A DNA stretch of 64,000 nt from Massilia aurea (GCF_024753205.1 NZ_JANUGZ010000002.1:496001-560000), one strand, 5' to 3'. Positions 44,201 through 52,172 are shown, numbered from the stretch's first letter. Notes: generated by a model not told the origin, from the letters alone. Numbers and translations: made by a program.

Positions 44201-44355
44201 TCGGTGGCCTGATCACGTCGACGTTACTCAGCCTGCTGGTGGTGCCGGCCGTGTTCACGTATGTCGACGATTTCGAGAATTGGCTCAAGCGCACCGGGCG
44301 CAAGATGCGGCGCCAGCCGGCGCGGGCCGTCGAGGTGGACAACAGCCCGGCCTGA
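41236..44355 (+). CDS. RND efflux permease (HAE1 type)
   Basis: 1039 residues, a full-length inner-membrane RND pump. Twelve membrane helices with two large periplasmic loops; helix 4 carries the proton-relay Asp pair (VIGVLVDDAIVEIENI). Other family landmarks are FPDIELPIVTVTA near the N-terminus and MLMGIVTKNSILLVDYA in the second half. Drives export of hydrophobic or cationic drugs using the proton gradient. Overlaps the adaptor gene by 4 bp. Converges on the 157-aa membrane protein gene at 44369. Confidence 0.93.
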   Translation: MNFSALSIRNPIPAIMLFVLLTVAGLMAFNASKVQDFPDIELPIVTVTAVLDGAAPAQLETEVARKIEDSVATLQGIKNIYTRVLDGVATVTVEFILERDSAEAVNDVRDAVSRVRADMPAELREPTVTKAATAGRVVSTFTIAAAEGSGLDDQDLSWFVDNDVAKRMLGVPGLGEIRRVGGVTREMRVELDDQKMAALRVSALDISRQLRNVQREAPGGRGDVSGVEQSVRTLATVGTAQALAAMEIPLPDGRHVRLDQVARVLDTVEEPRALAEQDGRRVVAFEVFRTRGAGEIDVATGARAAMEQLKKENPKLIVNEVIDNSVSVDENFDASMHMLYEGALLAVLVVWWFLRDWRATLIAAAALPLSVIPAFLGQYLFGYTLNMVTLLSLALVIGVLVDDAIVEIENISRHLHMGKSPMQASLEAADEIGMAVIATTFALVAVFLPTAFMGGIPGKFFKQFGWTAVLAILASLLVARLLTPMMCAYLLKAPKNAGVAGHEPQDGAIMRRYLAVMQWCLRRRGLTMLGAAVFFAGSLALVPLLPTGFMPPADRSQTQVNVELAPGATLAQTRAVAEQVRLELMKVEGVTSIFSSIGGGSSGDAFSPGAAAEARRAVLTVKTVDRSDRDVKLGVIENTIRERVAAIPGARFTVGIPDAGTKMQLVLRSEDANALSTAARQAERELRGLPGIGNVSSSASLVRPEIIVRPDFARAADQGVTAAAIGETVRVATAGDYEQSLAKMNLDERQVPIRVKLPDAVRADLAAIGRLTVPGKNGPVLLSTVADITMESGPAQINRLNRTRNVTLDVELSGRSLGEVNTAARALPVFQSLPSSVTIAELGDAQEMQALFASFGLAMLIGVLCIYGVLVLLFSDFMQPVTILAALPLSIGGAFVALLVTSNALSMPTMIGLIMLMGIVTKNSILLVDYAILARQAGMNRFDALVDACHKRSRPIVMTTIAMGAGMLPLALGFSGDPSFRSPMAVAVIGGLITSTLLSLLVVPAVFTYVDDFENWLKRTGRKMRRQPARAVEVDNSPA

Positions 44356-44368
44356 ACGCAGCGTCGTC

Positions 44369-44842
44369 TCAGCGAGGTTCTTCGACGCCGGCAGCCTGCA
44401 GCAGTTGCCAGAGCGCGAAGACCTTCGCGCCATCGTTGGCCGGGCAGTGCAGCAACAGCGCTGCCCTGCTGTGTTCATCCATCGCATCGACAATCCGCCC
44501 GATCAGCGCCGCATCGTCGTCACCCACGATGGCCAGCGGATGCGCCCAGCGCGGGCGGCCCGGTTCGCGGCCGAACAACCACACCGGCAGCACGCCCAGC
44601 AATAGCAGCGGGCACGCGACGGGAATCAGATAGGTCCACCAGGGCGACCACAGCGCGCCGACCACGCCGGTGAGCGCCAGACTGGCCACGATGGTCGCGC
44701 CGTATAGCTGCGCGCCGCAGCGCTCGAGCCAGTCCGGCGGATAGGCCCTTGCCAACCGGTGCACCACGCCCTGCAGCCGGACATGGTCGCCGCGGGACAG
44801 GGCTCGCCGGGCAGGATCGACGACGGTGCGGAGCATGCTCAT
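44369..44842 (-). CDS. Two-helix membrane protein, last gene of lipid A operon
   Basis: 157 residues from the ATG at 44842, overlapping the PAP2 phosphatase stop as ATGA. Two closely spaced hydrophobic helices (ATIVASLALTGVVGALW, YLIPVACPLLLLGVLPVWLF) lie between basic and acidic cytosolic parts, with the C-terminal half rich in Asp, His and Ala (RIVDAMDEHSRAALLLH). No family recognised. Its tight coupling to the phosphatase and eptA points to a role in the same envelope process. Confidence 0.65.
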   Translation of the reverse strand: MSMLRTVVDPARRALSRGDHVRLQGVVHRLARAYPPDWLERCGAQLYGATIVASLALTGVVGALWSPWWTYLIPVACPLLLLGVLPVWLFGREPGRPRWAHPLAIVGDDDAALIGRIVDAMDEHSRAALLLHCPANDGAKVFALWQLLQAAGVEEPR

Positions 44843-45603
44843 GATGGCCTGCCCTGCAGGGTGGCGATCAGCGCCACGACGATCGTGCACGCGATCCAGA
44901 TCGACCACAGCGTATGCGTCATGAAATGCGCGCCGCGCAGTTGCTGCAGATAGCCGACCGTGGCACCGGCGCCGATCGCCAGCAAGGCGGCGGCGCGCGC
45001 CCGCGATGGCCGCGCCGGCAGCCAGCAGACGGCCAGCGCCACCAGCCACAGGGCGCTCGACGCATGGCCGGCAGGCAGGCACTGGCCCGGCAGCGTGTCG
45101 GCCGGGAACGCGCCGAACAGGCGCACATAGGGCTGCTCGCCGCCATAGCGCAGCAGATCCCATGGGCAGTGCGATGCGCTCAGGTGTTTCAGGGTACTGG
45201 TCACGGCCGGCACCAGGATGGCGGCCAGCGCAACGATGCGCAGCTGCACGCGGCCAAGAGCGCCCAGCGCGGCGCGGGGCCGCCAAGCGTCGACCAGTGC
45301 GTAGCCGACGACGCCCACGGCAAGCAGCATCAGGAGCTGCTTGACGATCACGTGGTTGAACGTGACGGTCAGCCACGTATCGCGCCAGGGAAAGACGCGG
45401 CGCTCTACGTCGAACACGGCATCGGCCAGCACCAGGTCGAGATCCGTATAGCGGCCCAGCCACAGGATGGTCAGCGCGCCCGCCGCCAGCATCATGGCCA
45501 GGCGCCGCAGGGCGTGCGCCGACAGCAGCGGCGCATGCAGCCCAGGCTCGGCCCGCATCTGGTGAAGCTCACGCATTTCAAGCATCTCACGCATTTCATG
45601 CAT
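44839..45603 (-). CDS. PAP2 family membrane phosphatase
   Basis: 254 residues from the ATG at 45603, which has GGGGAG six bases upstream and lies one base past the eptA stop. Multiple membrane helices. PAP2 motifs in variant form: KHLSASHCPWDL, CLPAGHASS (PSGH type, nucleophilic/acid His) and RGAHFMTHTLWS (SR-x5-H type; a Ser-Asp pair is replaced). Likely removes a phosphate from lipid A, undecaprenyl pyrophosphate or phosphatidylglycerophosphate. The N-terminus is unusual: MHEMREMLEMRELHQMR from a 13-bp sequence repeated with an 18-bp period (45568-45598). Confidence 0.8.
   Translation of the reverse strand: MHEMREMLEMRELHQMRAEPGLHAPLLSAHALRRLAMMLAAGALTILWLGRYTDLDLVLADAVFDVERRVFPWRDTWLTVTFNHVIVKQLLMLLAVGVVGYALVDAWRPRAALGALGRVQLRIVALAAILVPAVTSTLKHLSASHCPWDLLRYGGEQPYVRLFGAFPADTLPGQCLPAGHASSALWLVALAVCWLPARPSRARAAALLAIGAGATVGYLQQLRGAHFMTHTLWSIWIACTIVVALIATLQGRPS
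45568..45598 (-). repeat. 18-bp-period tandem repeat in PAP2 N-terminus
   Basis: CTCACGCATTTCA occurs at 45568-45580 and 45586-45598 (plus strand). It encodes the Met- and Glu-rich start of the PAP2 protein and gives several in-frame ATG codons. Confidence 0.6.
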
Positions 45604-45604
45604 G

Positions 45605-47245
45605 TCACGCTCCCCGCACGCACGCATGGAACAGGTCCAGGCGCGGATTGAGCACGGCCGTGTTCACGTCGAGCATGCCGAGCACCGAGTGGAACACATT
45701 GTCATGCGACAGCGGTTCGTTGCGCCGCGCGGCCAGGCAGCGCCGGTCGATGCGGAACCGCTCGCTGAAGCTGTCGGACATCCACAGCATCATCGGCACC
45801 TCGGTCTGCTCGCGCGGCGCGAACATGTACGGCGCGCCGTGCAGGTACACGTTGTTTTCGCCGAGCGACTCGCCATGGTCCGAGAAGTACAGCATGGCCG
45901 TATCGGCGTCCTGCGCGGTGGCAATCGCGCGCAAGCCGTCGATGGTCTTGCTCAGGAAGTAGTCGGTGTACAGGATCGTGTTGTCATAGGCGGCCCGGAT
46001 CGAATCGCGCGAGCACGTGTCGAAGTCATTGCTCGCGCACACCGGACCGAAGCGGCCGAACCCTTGCGGGTAGCGGCTGGCATACGCCGGGCCGTGGCTG
46101 CCCTTCTGGTGCAGCACCACGACCAGGTCCTTGCTGCTGTTGGAGAGCAAGTCCGGCAAGCCATCGAGCAGGCGCTCGTCGTAGCATTCGTCGCCGCTGC
46201 AGTGCACATTCCTGCCGTCGGGCCGCGACAGGTCCTCGTACCCGACGCGGTTGCAGACGCCCTTGCAGCCCGAATTGTTATCGCGCCACAGCACGGCGAA
46301 ACCCGCATGCGTCAGCACGTCGAGCAGGCCTTCCTGGCTTGCTGCTTTGGACTGGCTGTAATCGTTGCGCCCGAACGCGGAAAACACGCACGGCACCGAT
46401 ACCGCAGTCGCCGTGCCACATGAACTGACACGCGAGAAATTGATTAAACCAGCTTGCCGCGCCAGCAGCGGATTGGTCTCGCGCGCATACCCATCCAATG
46501 AAAAATTCGCCGCGCGCGCCGTCTCGCCCACGACGATCACCGTCAACGTTTTGCGGTGATGGCCGGCCCAGGCAGCGCCCTTCACGGCATCGCGGCCCAG
46601 TGGTGCGACCACGATCTGGGCTGCCCAGCGGCTGCGCAGATACCCATCCACGGCCTGGATGAAATTGGTGGGCGTAAGCAGGAAGCGCAGTTCGCGGTGC
46701 TCGTGCAACGTCGGCGCCAGGCTCTTGAACAGCAGCGCCAGCAGGACAAACGCCAGCAGCAGCGAGCCGCCCGCATTGCTGCTGCGCTTGAGCAGCCCTT
46801 TCACGCCACTGGGAAACTGGATATTGGCGCGGGCGATCCACAGCGATGGCAGCACGCCCAGCAAGCCGATCCTGGCGGCCATCTGCCAGCTGATCAGTTC
46901 GGTCGCTTCACGGGTATCGGTCTCGAACACATTCTGGATCATCGCCTTGTCGATGACGATGCCGTAGGCGGCGATGAAGTAGCCTGCCGCGGACGCCACC
47001 AGCACGAGGGCGATCAGCACCGGCTTGGCGAGGTAGCGAAAGCTGGCCAGCGTCAGGCAGGCATTGAAGAACAGGACGACAATCAGGAACGTACCGGTAA
47101 GCGTGGGCAGGCTGGCCAGCGATATGCCACCGGTCGCACGAACCAGCACGCTCCAGAAGGTGACGTTGCCCAGGCTGGCCAGCAACAGCGCCACGACCAG
47201 CACAAGCAGCGATGCATCGATCCGTCTTGTAAACAGTTTATCCAT
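45605..47245 (-). CDS. eptA: Lipid A phosphoethanolamine transferase, EptA/MCR type
   Basis: 546 residues. About five N-terminal membrane helices (residues 10-180) are followed by a periplasmic sulfatase-fold catalytic domain. Key residues: Glu241 (VIVVGETARAAN), nucleophile Thr280 (SSCGTATAVSVPC), metal-binding SDHGESLGE and YLHGAPY; six or more Cys likely make disulfides. It transfers phosphoethanolamine from phosphatidylethanolamine to lipid A phosphates, lowering surface charge and polymyxin susceptibility. It lies downstream of its probable two-component system in a tight operon with a PAP2 phosphatase. Start ATG at 47245 after AGGGTGTGAA. Confidence 0.92.
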   Translation of the reverse strand: MDKLFTRRIDASLLVLVVALLLASLGNVTFWSVLVRATGGISLASLPTLTGTFLIVVLFFNACLTLASFRYLAKPVLIALVLVASAAGYFIAAYGIVIDKAMIQNVFETDTREATELISWQMAARIGLLGVLPSLWIARANIQFPSGVKGLLKRSSNAGGSLLLAFVLLALLFKSLAPTLHEHRELRFLLTPTNFIQAVDGYLRSRWAAQIVVAPLGRDAVKGAAWAGHHRKTLTVIVVGETARAANFSLDGYARETNPLLARQAGLINFSRVSSCGTATAVSVPCVFSAFGRNDYSQSKAASQEGLLDVLTHAGFAVLWRDNNSGCKGVCNRVGYEDLSRPDGRNVHCSGDECYDERLLDGLPDLLSNSSKDLVVVLHQKGSHGPAYASRYPQGFGRFGPVCASNDFDTCSRDSIRAAYDNTILYTDYFLSKTIDGLRAIATAQDADTAMLYFSDHGESLGENNVYLHGAPYMFAPREQTEVPMMLWMSDSFSERFRIDRRCLAARRNEPLSHDNVFHSVLGMLDVNTAVLNPRLDLFHACVRGA

Positions 47246-47318
47246 TTCACACCCTAGTCAACATTGCAGCAACCATCGCTGCAGTGCTTCAAGGATAGAA
47301 AGGATGATGGCAAGCCAC

Positions 47319-47346
47319 CGTCAACGCGGCGTTAGGATGGCGTGAA
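47319..47346. promoter_or_regulatory. Three degenerate CGTNAR boxes upstream of eptA
   Basis: CGTCAA (47319), CGTTAG (47330) and CGTGAA (47341) lie at exact 11-bp steps, the same geometry as the CGTTAA triplet at 51406-51433. They end about 75 bp before the eptA ATG and overlap the 3' end of the kinase gene. On the minus strand TTGACG of the first box could serve as the -35 of an internal promoter with TTCTAT 18 bp on. Confidence 0.5.
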
Positions 47347-48573
47347 CGTCACAGGAAAAATGATCGTGAAGCGGCTGCCGCCGCTCGGACGGTTTTCGTA
47401 CACGAGCGATGCACCCAGGTATTCGCAGATGCGCTTGACCAGCGACAGGCCCAGCCCGGTGCCGGCCGAGCCGCTCGACGGAATCGGGCGTGCGCCCTCG
47501 CCCAGCGTCTGCCGTACCGCGTCGGGCAAGCCGCGCCCCGTGTCTTCGACCGTGATGCGCCCCGGTTCGATGACGACCGTTACCTCGCCCTGTTCGGTGT
47601 ACTGGCAGGCGTTGCGAATCAGGTTGGCGATGGCTGACACGCACAGTTCGGCAGGCGCGCAAATGCGAAACGCGGCATCGCCGACACAGCGCAGCGTGAC
47701 GGGCCGGCCGGTCACCATGGCCTGGTAGCGCTCGGTTTCGCGGCGCGCAATCTCGTTGACCGAGACGGGCGAAAACAGGGCGAGCTGGGGTGCGCGCGCC
47801 AGCACCAGCAGCACCGTCACGCACTCCGTCGCTTCCTGCGCCGCCCGGTAAATGCGCTGCGCCGGCGCCTGCACCGCGGGGCTCCTGCCGTTTTCGACGA
47901 GGATCTCGGCCGCGCCCATGATGACGGTCAGCGGTGTGCGCAGCTCGTGGCTGACGTCGCCCGTAAACAGGCGTTCACGGTCAAGGTATTCGCGCAACTC
48001 ACGCGTATGCGCGGCCAGTGCGCGCGCCAGGGTTCCCAGCTCGTCGGCCCGTTCGGTATGCGGCAAGGCAAATGCACCCTGCCCCACCGCGTCGGCCAGT
48101 TCGCGCAGCGGCGTGACGATGCGCCTGCCGACAAAGCGGCCAAGAAACAACGCCAGTGTGACGAAGCCGGCAAAAAAGGCAGCGAACATCGAGTACACCA
48201 GTATCTCGATCTCTTCGTAATCGCTTTCATGGTCGACCACCACATACGGCCCCCGTTCGTCGGCGCCGGCCAGCACATGCAGGCCGATGCCATCGACCTC
48301 GGCCTCGGACACGCCGGCCGGCAGCGCGCGCAGCGAGAGCGGGATATCGTCGCCCCGGTGAAAGCGCAGGCCGGCCGGCAGGTCGGCCGGCAGCCCGGCG
48401 GCAGCCCTGGGGCGCGCCCACTTTTCGACTTCGGCCAGGCGCTCGTCGACCAGGTGGACTTCGATGCCCTCGACCACCAGCGCGGCCAGCACCGCGAAGA
48501 ACAGCGACAGAACGACGCCGAACAGGATGAAGGCGCCGACGATCGGCCGGCTGAGCGAACTAGCCGGGCGCAT
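47332..48573 (-). CDS. Sensor histidine kinase of the envelope operon
   Basis: 413 residues starting at ATG 48573, overlapping the response regulator gene by 14 bp. Two membrane helices (about 10-33 and 125-150) flank a periplasmic sensor of about 90 residues with a short acidic patch (DYEEIE) before the second helix. Cytosolic HAMP (RIVTPLRELADAV), HisKA with His209 (DVSHELRTPLTVIMG) and HATPase (NLIRNACQY, DTGRGLPD, TGLGLSLV) follow. Domain layout and location with eptA make it PmrB-like or QseC-like. It should control phosphorylation of the regulator encoded immediately upstream. Confidence 0.88.
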   Translation of the reverse strand: MRPASSLSRPIVGAFILFGVVLSLFFAVLAALVVEGIEVHLVDERLAEVEKWARPRAAAGLPADLPAGLRFHRGDDIPLSLRALPAGVSEAEVDGIGLHVLAGADERGPYVVVDHESDYEEIEILVYSMFAAFFAGFVTLALFLGRFVGRRIVTPLRELADAVGQGAFALPHTERADELGTLARALAAHTRELREYLDRERLFTGDVSHELRTPLTVIMGAAEILVENGRSPAVQAPAQRIYRAAQEATECVTVLLVLARAPQLALFSPVSVNEIARRETERYQAMVTGRPVTLRCVGDAAFRICAPAELCVSAIANLIRNACQYTEQGEVTVVIEPGRITVEDTGRGLPDAVRQTLGEGARPIPSSGSAGTGLGLSLVKRICEYLGASLVYENRPSGGSRFTIIFPVTFTPS

Positions 48574-49258
48574 CGGGCATCGCCAGTTTGTAGCCGACGC
48601 CGGCGATGGTATGGATCAGGGGTGAGGCAAACGGCTTGTCGACCGCCTGGCGCAGCGCATGGATGTGCGTGCGCAGCGCATCGCTCTCGGGGCGGTCTTC
48701 GCCCCAGACCGCCTGCTCGAGCGCCTCGCGCGGCACGATGCGAGGCGCCGCCGCCATCAGGCAGCGCAGCAGGACGTACCCGGTCTTGGTCAGCACGATC
48801 CTGACGCCGTCACGCGAAGCCTGTTGCTGGTCGGGATCGAATACGAGCGGGCCGAAACGCAGGACGCGGCTGAATGCATGCTGCCCACCGGCACGGCGCG
48901 CCAGCGCTTTCAGGCGCACGTCGAGTTCGACCAGGGAAAACGGCTTGACCAGATAGTCGTCGGCGCCGCTGTCGAAGCCCTGCACCTTGTCCTGCAGGCT
49001 GTCGCGCGCCGTCAGCATCAGCACCGGCGTCGCGCTGCTCAGATCGGTGCGCAGCTTCTGGCACAGCTCCAGGCCGCTCAAGCCGGGCAGCATGACGTCG
49101 AGGATGATGACGTCGTAGTTGTTTTCGGACGCCAGCGCCAGGCCGCCATAGCCGTTGCGCGCCGAATCGACGGCGTAGCCCTTCGGCTCCAGGAACCCGT
49201 ACAGGTTGGCCAGGATGTCCGGGTTGTCTTCGACGATGAGGATGCGCATGCTGGTCAT
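48560..49258 (-). CDS. OmpR-family response regulator
   Basis: 232 residues from the ATG at 49258 (a second ATG three codons on is also possible). Receiver with Asp11, Asp54 phospho-acceptor (VIILDVMLPG), and LVKPFSLVELDVR; the C-terminal winged-helix domain has VLLRCLMAAAPRIVPREALEQAVW and RTHIHALRQAVD. OmpR-type regulators bind direct repeats one helical turn apart, which fits the 11-bp CGTTAA boxes upstream of this operon. Gap to the sulfatase gene upstream is 24 bp, so it lies in the same operon. PmrA-like role inferred from eptA. Confidence 0.88.
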   Translation of the reverse strand: MTSMRILIVEDNPDILANLYGFLEPKGYAVDSARNGYGGLALASENNYDVIILDVMLPGLSGLELCQKLRTDLSSATPVLMLTARDSLQDKVQGFDSGADDYLVKPFSLVELDVRLKALARRAGGQHAFSRVLRFGPLVFDPDQQQASRDGVRIVLTKTGYVLLRCLMAAAPRIVPREALEQAVWGEDRPESDALRTHIHALRQAVDKPFASPLIHTIAGVGYKLAMPDAPG

Positions 49259-49282
49259 TGTAAGGTGAATCGGTCGCCGTTT

Positions 49283-51289
49283 TCAGCGCGGGCGATAGCG
49301 CTGCTCGCGGTACAGGATCGACGGCAGGATCACGTGCGCCATCGCCTTGTCGACCTGCGCCTGGGTCGGGCTGCCGCTGCCCGGGCTGAAATGCCCGCTG
49401 GCGGCGTCGTACCGGCCCGCCAGCGGCGATTGGCCGGGCCGCAGTACGGTGGCCGAGGTGCCTTCGAGGTAGGCAAAATAATCGTTGAACTGGATCAGCG
49501 CGCGGCCCGGCGTCGTGCTGTCTTTCGCGAGATCGCGCCCGATCATCGGGTGCGTGCTCGACACACCCAGCAGCGACAGCAGCGTCGGCGCCAGGTCGAT
49601 CTGGCTGGCGATGGTCGCAATGCGCCTGGGCTCGATGTCCGCGCCCAGGATCAGGCCCGGGATGTGGAATTTCTTGATCGGCACGAGGCTGTCGCCATAC
49701 ACGCGGTTGTCGTGGTCGGCGACGATCAGGAACACCGTGTCTTTCCAGTAGGCCTGTTGTTTGGCTGCGCGGATGAACTTGCCCAGCGCGTAGTCGGCAT
49801 ACTTGACCGCGTTGTTGACGGTTTGCTTGTCGCCGTCATGGAGCGCGATTTTACCGTCCGGGAATTCGAACGGCTCGTGGTTCGACGACGTGAAGATCAG
49901 GCTGAAGAATGGCTTGTTCGCGGCGTGCAGGGTATTGAGGCGCTCAAGCGACTTGTCGAACAGGTCTTCATCCGATGCGCCCCAGCTGGCGACGAACTTC
50001 GGTTTCATGTCGCCGATGTCGACGATCTTCTGGAAGCCATTACCGGTGAAGAAGCTGCGCATATTGTCGAAGTGCGCCTCGCCGCCATAGACGAATTCGG
50101 TGTGGTAGCCCTGGTCGCCCAGGCCGGCCGCGAGCGTATAGAAATTCTGCTGCGACAGCGACAGCTTGACCGTACTGCGCGCGGGCGTGGGCGCATAACC
50201 GGCAACCACCGCCTCGATGCCGCGCACCGAGCGGGTGCCAGTGGCGTACAACTGCTCGAACCACCAGCCCTCGCCCTTGAGTTTTTCGAGCTCCGGCGTG
50301 ACGGCCAGCCCGCCCAGCGACTCGACGAACGTCGCGCCCAGGCTTTCCTGCAGCACGATGACAAGATTGAGTGGCTTGGCGCGCGTGACGGCCGCGCTCT
50401 GGTAGTGCCGCGTCGGCTGCTCAGGGTTGGCGAACTGATAATCGCGCAGCCATGGCGCCGCCTTCACTTCGGCAAACACCTTCGCGCGCGGGAAGTCGCC
50501 ATAGATATCGGACGACTTGGCCTCGTTGTCCATCGAGCGCATCGCGTCGAGCACCGACCATGCCGAATTGATGACGAGCGAATTGACCATCGCATCGCCC
50601 GTCAGCGCGAACATGGCCGGATTGGCGGGCCGGTGACCGGTGGTCGAGCGGATCTGCATGAACACGAGCAGGCACAGGACGGGCCACGCCAGCAGCATCC
50701 TGCGGCCCGGCCACATCGGCATGCTGGCGGAGGCGCTTTTCAGCAGGCGCACCAGCGCGACACCCACGAGCACGGTGACCGCGCAGCCCAGCATCACCGC
50801 CGTGCGGAAACCGTGCCACAGCGTGGAAAAGACTTCCCGCGGATTGTTCAGGTATTCGATGAACAGGCGGTTGGGGCGCACGTCGTACTGCATGATGAAT
50901 TGCGGCGACGCGACTTCCATGAACAGGATGAAGATCAAGGCCAGCATCGTCCAGCCCAGCGTGAAGCGTTGCCACAGGCGGGCCGTACGGCGATAAGCCA
51001 GCAGCGGCGCGGCCAGCAATGGAATGGCCAGGCAATAGCCAAGCAGAATCAGATCGGCGCGCACGCCCTGCACGATGATGTCCAGCACGGCGCCGGTGGC
51101 ATGCACGCGCTCCCATTGCCAAGCCAGCATTGCCAGCCGAAAGCCCGAGAGCAGCACGAGGCCAATAAGCAGCATCTGCACCAGCGGTGCGAAGGGGCCG
51201 GCGATGCGCGTGCTGCGTGCCAGCCAGGAAGATGCAGGGCGTGTCTGGGCGGTGGCCGCCCGGTGCAGGTAGAGCTCGTCAGTCTTCAT
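49283..51289 (-). CDS. LTA synthase-like membrane sulfatase
   Basis: 668 residues from the ATG at 51289; the frame is open to 51406, but that start would place the CGTTAA boxes at the start codon and has no ribosome site. Several membrane helices occupy residues 35-225, then a periplasmic alkaline-phosphatase-superfamily domain with LNLVIVLQESLGATFVE (metal-binding Glu, nucleophile region), ATGTRSVRGIEAV (Thr nucleophile candidate), SSNHEPFEFPDG and ADHDNRVYG. Members transfer phosphoglycerol or phosphoethanolamine groups to glycans or lipids (LtaS/OpgB/EptA-like). First gene of the envelope operon. Confidence 0.85.
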   Translation of the reverse strand: MKTDELYLHRAATAQTRPASSWLARSTRIAGPFAPLVQMLLIGLVLLSGFRLAMLAWQWERVHATGAVLDIIVQGVRADLILLGYCLAIPLLAAPLLAYRRTARLWQRFTLGWTMLALIFILFMEVASPQFIMQYDVRPNRLFIEYLNNPREVFSTLWHGFRTAVMLGCAVTVLVGVALVRLLKSASASMPMWPGRRMLLAWPVLCLLVFMQIRSTTGHRPANPAMFALTGDAMVNSLVINSAWSVLDAMRSMDNEAKSSDIYGDFPRAKVFAEVKAAPWLRDYQFANPEQPTRHYQSAAVTRAKPLNLVIVLQESLGATFVESLGGLAVTPELEKLKGEGWWFEQLYATGTRSVRGIEAVVAGYAPTPARSTVKLSLSQQNFYTLAAGLGDQGYHTEFVYGGEAHFDNMRSFFTGNGFQKIVDIGDMKPKFVASWGASDEDLFDKSLERLNTLHAANKPFFSLIFTSSNHEPFEFPDGKIALHDGDKQTVNNAVKYADYALGKFIRAAKQQAYWKDTVFLIVADHDNRVYGDSLVPIKKFHIPGLILGADIEPRRIATIASQIDLAPTLLSLLGVSSTHPMIGRDLAKDSTTPGRALIQFNDYFAYLEGTSATVLRPGQSPLAGRYDAASGHFSPGSGSPTQAQVDKAMAHVILPSILYREQRYRPR

Positions 51290-51405
51290 GAATCCGTCGG
51301 ATGGGCCGGGCCATGCGCTGCCCGACGATGAATCGATCACGCGGACCTGAATCCAACGCGCTTTCTGATGCGGTATGGATGCTAGATTGCCCACCGTCAT
51401 CGTCA

Positions 51406-51433
51406 CGTTAATCAGACGTTAAGAAAGCGTTAA
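51406..51433. promoter_or_regulatory. Triple CGTTAA direct repeat upstream of the envelope operon
   Basis: CGTTAA occurs at 51406-51411, 51417-51422 and 51428-51433, each exactly 11 bp apart (TTAACG on the coding strand). This is the classic layout for tandem dimers of OmpR/PhoB-family regulators. A possible -10 (AATCTA) lies 17 bp downstream of the last box on the minus strand. Probably the binding site of the response regulator encoded in this operon. Confidence 0.65.
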
Positions 51434-51445
51434 AGCTCAGAATGA

Positions 51446-51480
51446 AAAAAGCCCGGCCAGCAGATGCTGGTCGGGCTTTC
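51446..51480 (-). terminator. Bidirectional-looking terminator after the DUF883-like gene
   Basis: A stem of about 13 bp (AAAGCCCGGCCAGCA with TGCTGGTCGGGCTTT, GA loop) is flanked by six A on the left, giving a U-tract for minus-strand transcripts. It ends the 51534-52172 gene and isolates the envelope operon promoter just below. Confidence 0.85.
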
Positions 51481-51533
51481 GATCGGCACATCGATGATGC
51501 GCCGGAATCAATCCACAGTACTAGACCGTGGAA

Positions 51534-52172
51534 TTAATCGCGGTACGAGTTGTAGTCTTTGCGGTAGTCGTTGCGATAATCGTCACGATAGTCGCTACGG
51601 TCGCTCGAGCCGCCCAGCAGCTTGGCCAGGATGAAGCCGACGCCGACTGCAGCCAGCAGTGCGCTGCCTGGGTTGTTCTTGACGTATTCCTTGCCCTGTG
51701 CCGACAGATCCGAGTACTTCTCGGTGATCTGGGTCGAACGGTCGCCGAATTTTTCTTGCGCGGTGCTGATCAGGCCAGTGACCTTTTCGACGCCTGCGTG
51801 TGCTTTCGAAGCGATGTTGTCGACGACTGGCTGAGCAGCTTGCGCTGCCTTGTCGATGGCGCCGTGTGCTTTCTCAGGCGTGATCGACGACATTGCTGCC
51901 TTGATGCCACCAGCGGCGTTTGCTGCGGTGTCGCTGATCGACGATGCGGTCGACGAAGTCGACGAGGTCGATGGCGTCGATGGGGTCGACGACGAACCGG
52001 TGGTCGAACCCGACGTGTTGCCGGCGCCGGTGCTGGCGCTGCTGCCGCTGTTGCCCAGACCGCTGTTGCCGGTCACGGTGCTCGTGCCCAGCGAACCGGT
52101 GCCCGAACCTGGGTTCGAACCTGCGTTGGTTGCGTTGATGCCTTTACCTTCGGTAGACTTTTGATTATCCAT
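51534..52172 (-). CDS. DUF883/ElaB-like membrane-anchored protein
   Basis: 212 residues. The first 80 are Ser/Thr/Gly/Asn low complexity with runs such as STPSTPSTSSTSSTASS. Residues 80-165 are helical and polar. A C-terminal KEYVKNNPGSALLAAVGVGFILAKLLGG helix (glycine-zipper type) matches the membrane end of DUF883/YqjD/ElaB proteins, which anchor to the inner membrane and bind ribosomes in stationary phase. The tail is Tyr/Asp/Arg-rich (DYRDDYRNDYRKDYN). The long low-complexity head is unusual for the family. Confidence 0.72.
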   Translation of the reverse strand: MDNQKSTEGKGINATNAGSNPGSGTGSLGTSTVTGNSGLGNSGSSASTGAGNTSGSTTGSSSTPSTPSTSSTSSTASSISDTAANAAGGIKAAMSSITPEKAHGAIDKAAQAAQPVVDNIASKAHAGVEKVTGLISTAQEKFGDRSTQITEKYSDLSAQGKEYVKNNPGSALLAAVGVGFILAKLLGGSSDRSDYRDDYRNDYRKDYNSYRD

